Assembly: GCF_002980525.1 (NCBI RefSeq)
Contig: NZ_PVBQ01000008.1
Coordinates: 62,001 to 126,000 of the forward strand
Origin: Sphingobacterium haloxyli
GTDB taxonomy: Bacteria; Bacteroidota; Bacteroidia; Sphingobacteriales; Sphingobacteriaceae
DNA length: 64,000 bases
Direction: 5' to 3'
Shown piece after piece: positions 63,175 through 64,000 of the stretch (within the stretch, counting starts at the first letter, position 1; every line of letters begins with the position of its first letter). The notes beneath the pieces were generated by a model, which worked only from the letters and a program-made list of their open reading frames with translations, was not told where the DNA came from and did no database searches. The translations under genes were made by a program, and so were the position numbers.

Positions 63175-64000
63175 ATGTCAAAGTTTTATCTTCTTTTTGC
63201 TTTCGTGACGCTTCTCGGCTGTCACGCCTGTCAGCCGAATGGAAATAATACGCAGTTCACTATCGCTTTTTCACAATGTATCGGTGACGACGCTTGGCGG
63301 GAAACCATGTTGGATGAGATGAAAAGGGAACTTTCTTTTTATCCGGATATCGAATTTATCTACCGCGATGCTGGCGGAGATAATCAAATGCAGATACAGC
63401 AAATCAAAGCACTGCTCGAACAGGACATCGATCTGCTCATTGTTTCTCCCAATGAAGCCGAACCATTGACGCCTATTGTCGATTCTGTTTTTCGAAGAAA
63501 TATCCCTGTGATTGTTACCGACCGCAAAACTTCCTCCGGTTTATACAACGCGTATGTTGGGGCGGACAACCTCGCGATTGGCAAACTAGCCGGACAGTTT
63601 ATTGTACATGCGCTCGGGGGGGAAGGACAAGTAGGTATCATCACCGGACTGAAAGGTACATCGGCATCCATCGAACGGAAGAGAGGATTACTTAATGCAT
63701 TAGATAGTGCAGGCATGGTTCGGTTGGGTGTTGAAGTTCAAAGTGATTGGGAAAGACATAACGCCTATACCCAAGCTAAGCAGCATATTGAACAACTTCT
63801 TGAGCAAGATATTATTCTGGCTTTTAATGATCAGATGGCTTTTGGTGTCAGTCAGGCGCTTCAAGAAGCGGGTGAAAACAAGAAAAGAATTATCGGTATT
63901 GACGCCCTTCCCGGCGAAGGCAATGGATTATCGGAAATTGTTAAAGGAACATTATTCGCTTCGATGCTCTACCCCACTGGTGGTACGGAAGCTATTCGTA
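63175..64000 (+). CDS. Periplasmic sugar-sensing sensor, start of a hybrid two-component regulator (cut by window edge)
   Basis: The frame is open from ATG 63175 to the window end (275 residues), so the gene continues. A lipoprotein-like signal (LLFAFVTLLGCHACQPN) precedes a periplasmic-binding-protein fold of the ribose/fructose type: FTIAFSQCIGDDAWRETML, IDLLIVSPNEAEPLTPIVDSVF, IPVIVTDRKTSS, YVGADNLAIGKLAG, GIITGLKGTSASIERKRG and IIGIDALPGEG. The same N-terminus occurs in the hybrid two-component system that senses fructose and controls the levan locus in Bacteroides thetaiotaomicron. Divergent from a fructan PUL here, so the same role is likely. The kinase, receiver and AraC parts lie outside; a free-standing binding protein remains possible. 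Confidence 0.8.
   Translation, partial: MSKFYLLFAFVTLLGCHACQPNGNNTQFTIAFSQCIGDDAWRETMLDEMKRELSFYPDIEFIYRDAGGDNQMQIQQIKALLEQDIDLLIVSPNEAEPLTPIVDSVFRRNIPVIVTDRKTSSGLYNAYVGADNLAIGKLAGQFIVHALGGEGQVGIITGLKGTSASIERKRGLLNALDSAGMVRLGVEVQSDWERHNAYTQAKQHIEQLLEQDIILAFNDQMAFGVSQALQEAGENKKRIIGIDALPGEGNGLSEIVKGTLFASMLYPTGGTEAIR

Overview
The window looks like a chromosomal segment from a Bacteroidota member, most likely Sphingobacteriaceae (Sphingobacterium/Pedobacter-like). The evidence is two SusC/SusD polysaccharide utilisation loci (PULs), a hybrid two-component sensor start, promoters of the Bacteroidota type (TTG, about 19-20 bp, TAnnTTTG), few Shine-Dalgarno sequences, and many lipoproteins and Tat-type secreted oxidoreductases. 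No phage, insertion sequence, CRISPR array or rRNA was seen.

Region 1 (1-1144) holds the 3' part of glutamate dehydrogenase and a small conserved protein. Region 2 (1439-10799, minus strand) is an eight-gene operon: SUMF1-fold protein, Gfo/Idh/MocA oxidoreductase, ApbE, TIM-barrel isomerase, nucleoside-permease-like MFS, GMC flavoprotein with [3Fe-4S]-type cysteines, second Gfo/Idh/MocA, and the small gluconate-2-dehydrogenase-type subunit. It resembles secreted glucoside-3-dehydrogenase (3-keto-sugar) machinery combined with extracytoplasmic flavin chemistry, and is the least described system here.

Region 3 (11019-24063) is mostly housekeeping: a PagL-like lipid A deacylase, an envelope barrel gene broken by one in-frame stop, pyrF, a TlpA thioredoxin, a pseudouridine synthase, panB, obg, adk, tRNA-Arg, a Crp/Fnr regulator, tRNA-Thr and clpB.

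Region 4 (24077-39707, minus strand) is an alpha-glucan PUL of eight genes behind a LacI-family regulator. Surface GH13 amylase, SusC, SusD and SusE/F-like proteins capture and import maltodextrins; a periplasmic GH13 trims them; an SLC45-like MFS imports maltose; GH65 maltose phosphorylase and beta-phosphoglucomutase convert it to glucose and glucose 6-phosphate. Three GGAA-TTCC palindromes sit on and below a good promoter.

Region 5 (39782-49460) carries a UbiA prenyltransferase, EngB, a cupin, a CvpA-CAP fusion, a TPP-riboswitch-controlled thiM-thiE-thiD operon, a NatAB-like ABC exporter, tRNA-His and an AraC regulator. Region 6 (49461-51383) is an orphan two-gene module of unknown role behind an operator-like repeat.

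Region 7 (51397-64000) is a fructan (levan/inulin-type) PUL: MFS sugar porter, PfkB fructokinase, SusC, SusD, a surface glycan-binding lipoprotein and two GH32 enzymes on the minus strand, divergent from the start of a periplasmic-sensor gene that resembles the fructose-sensing hybrid two-component regulators of Bacteroides levan loci. The intergenic space holds helically phased TATCAA repeats, probably activator sites.
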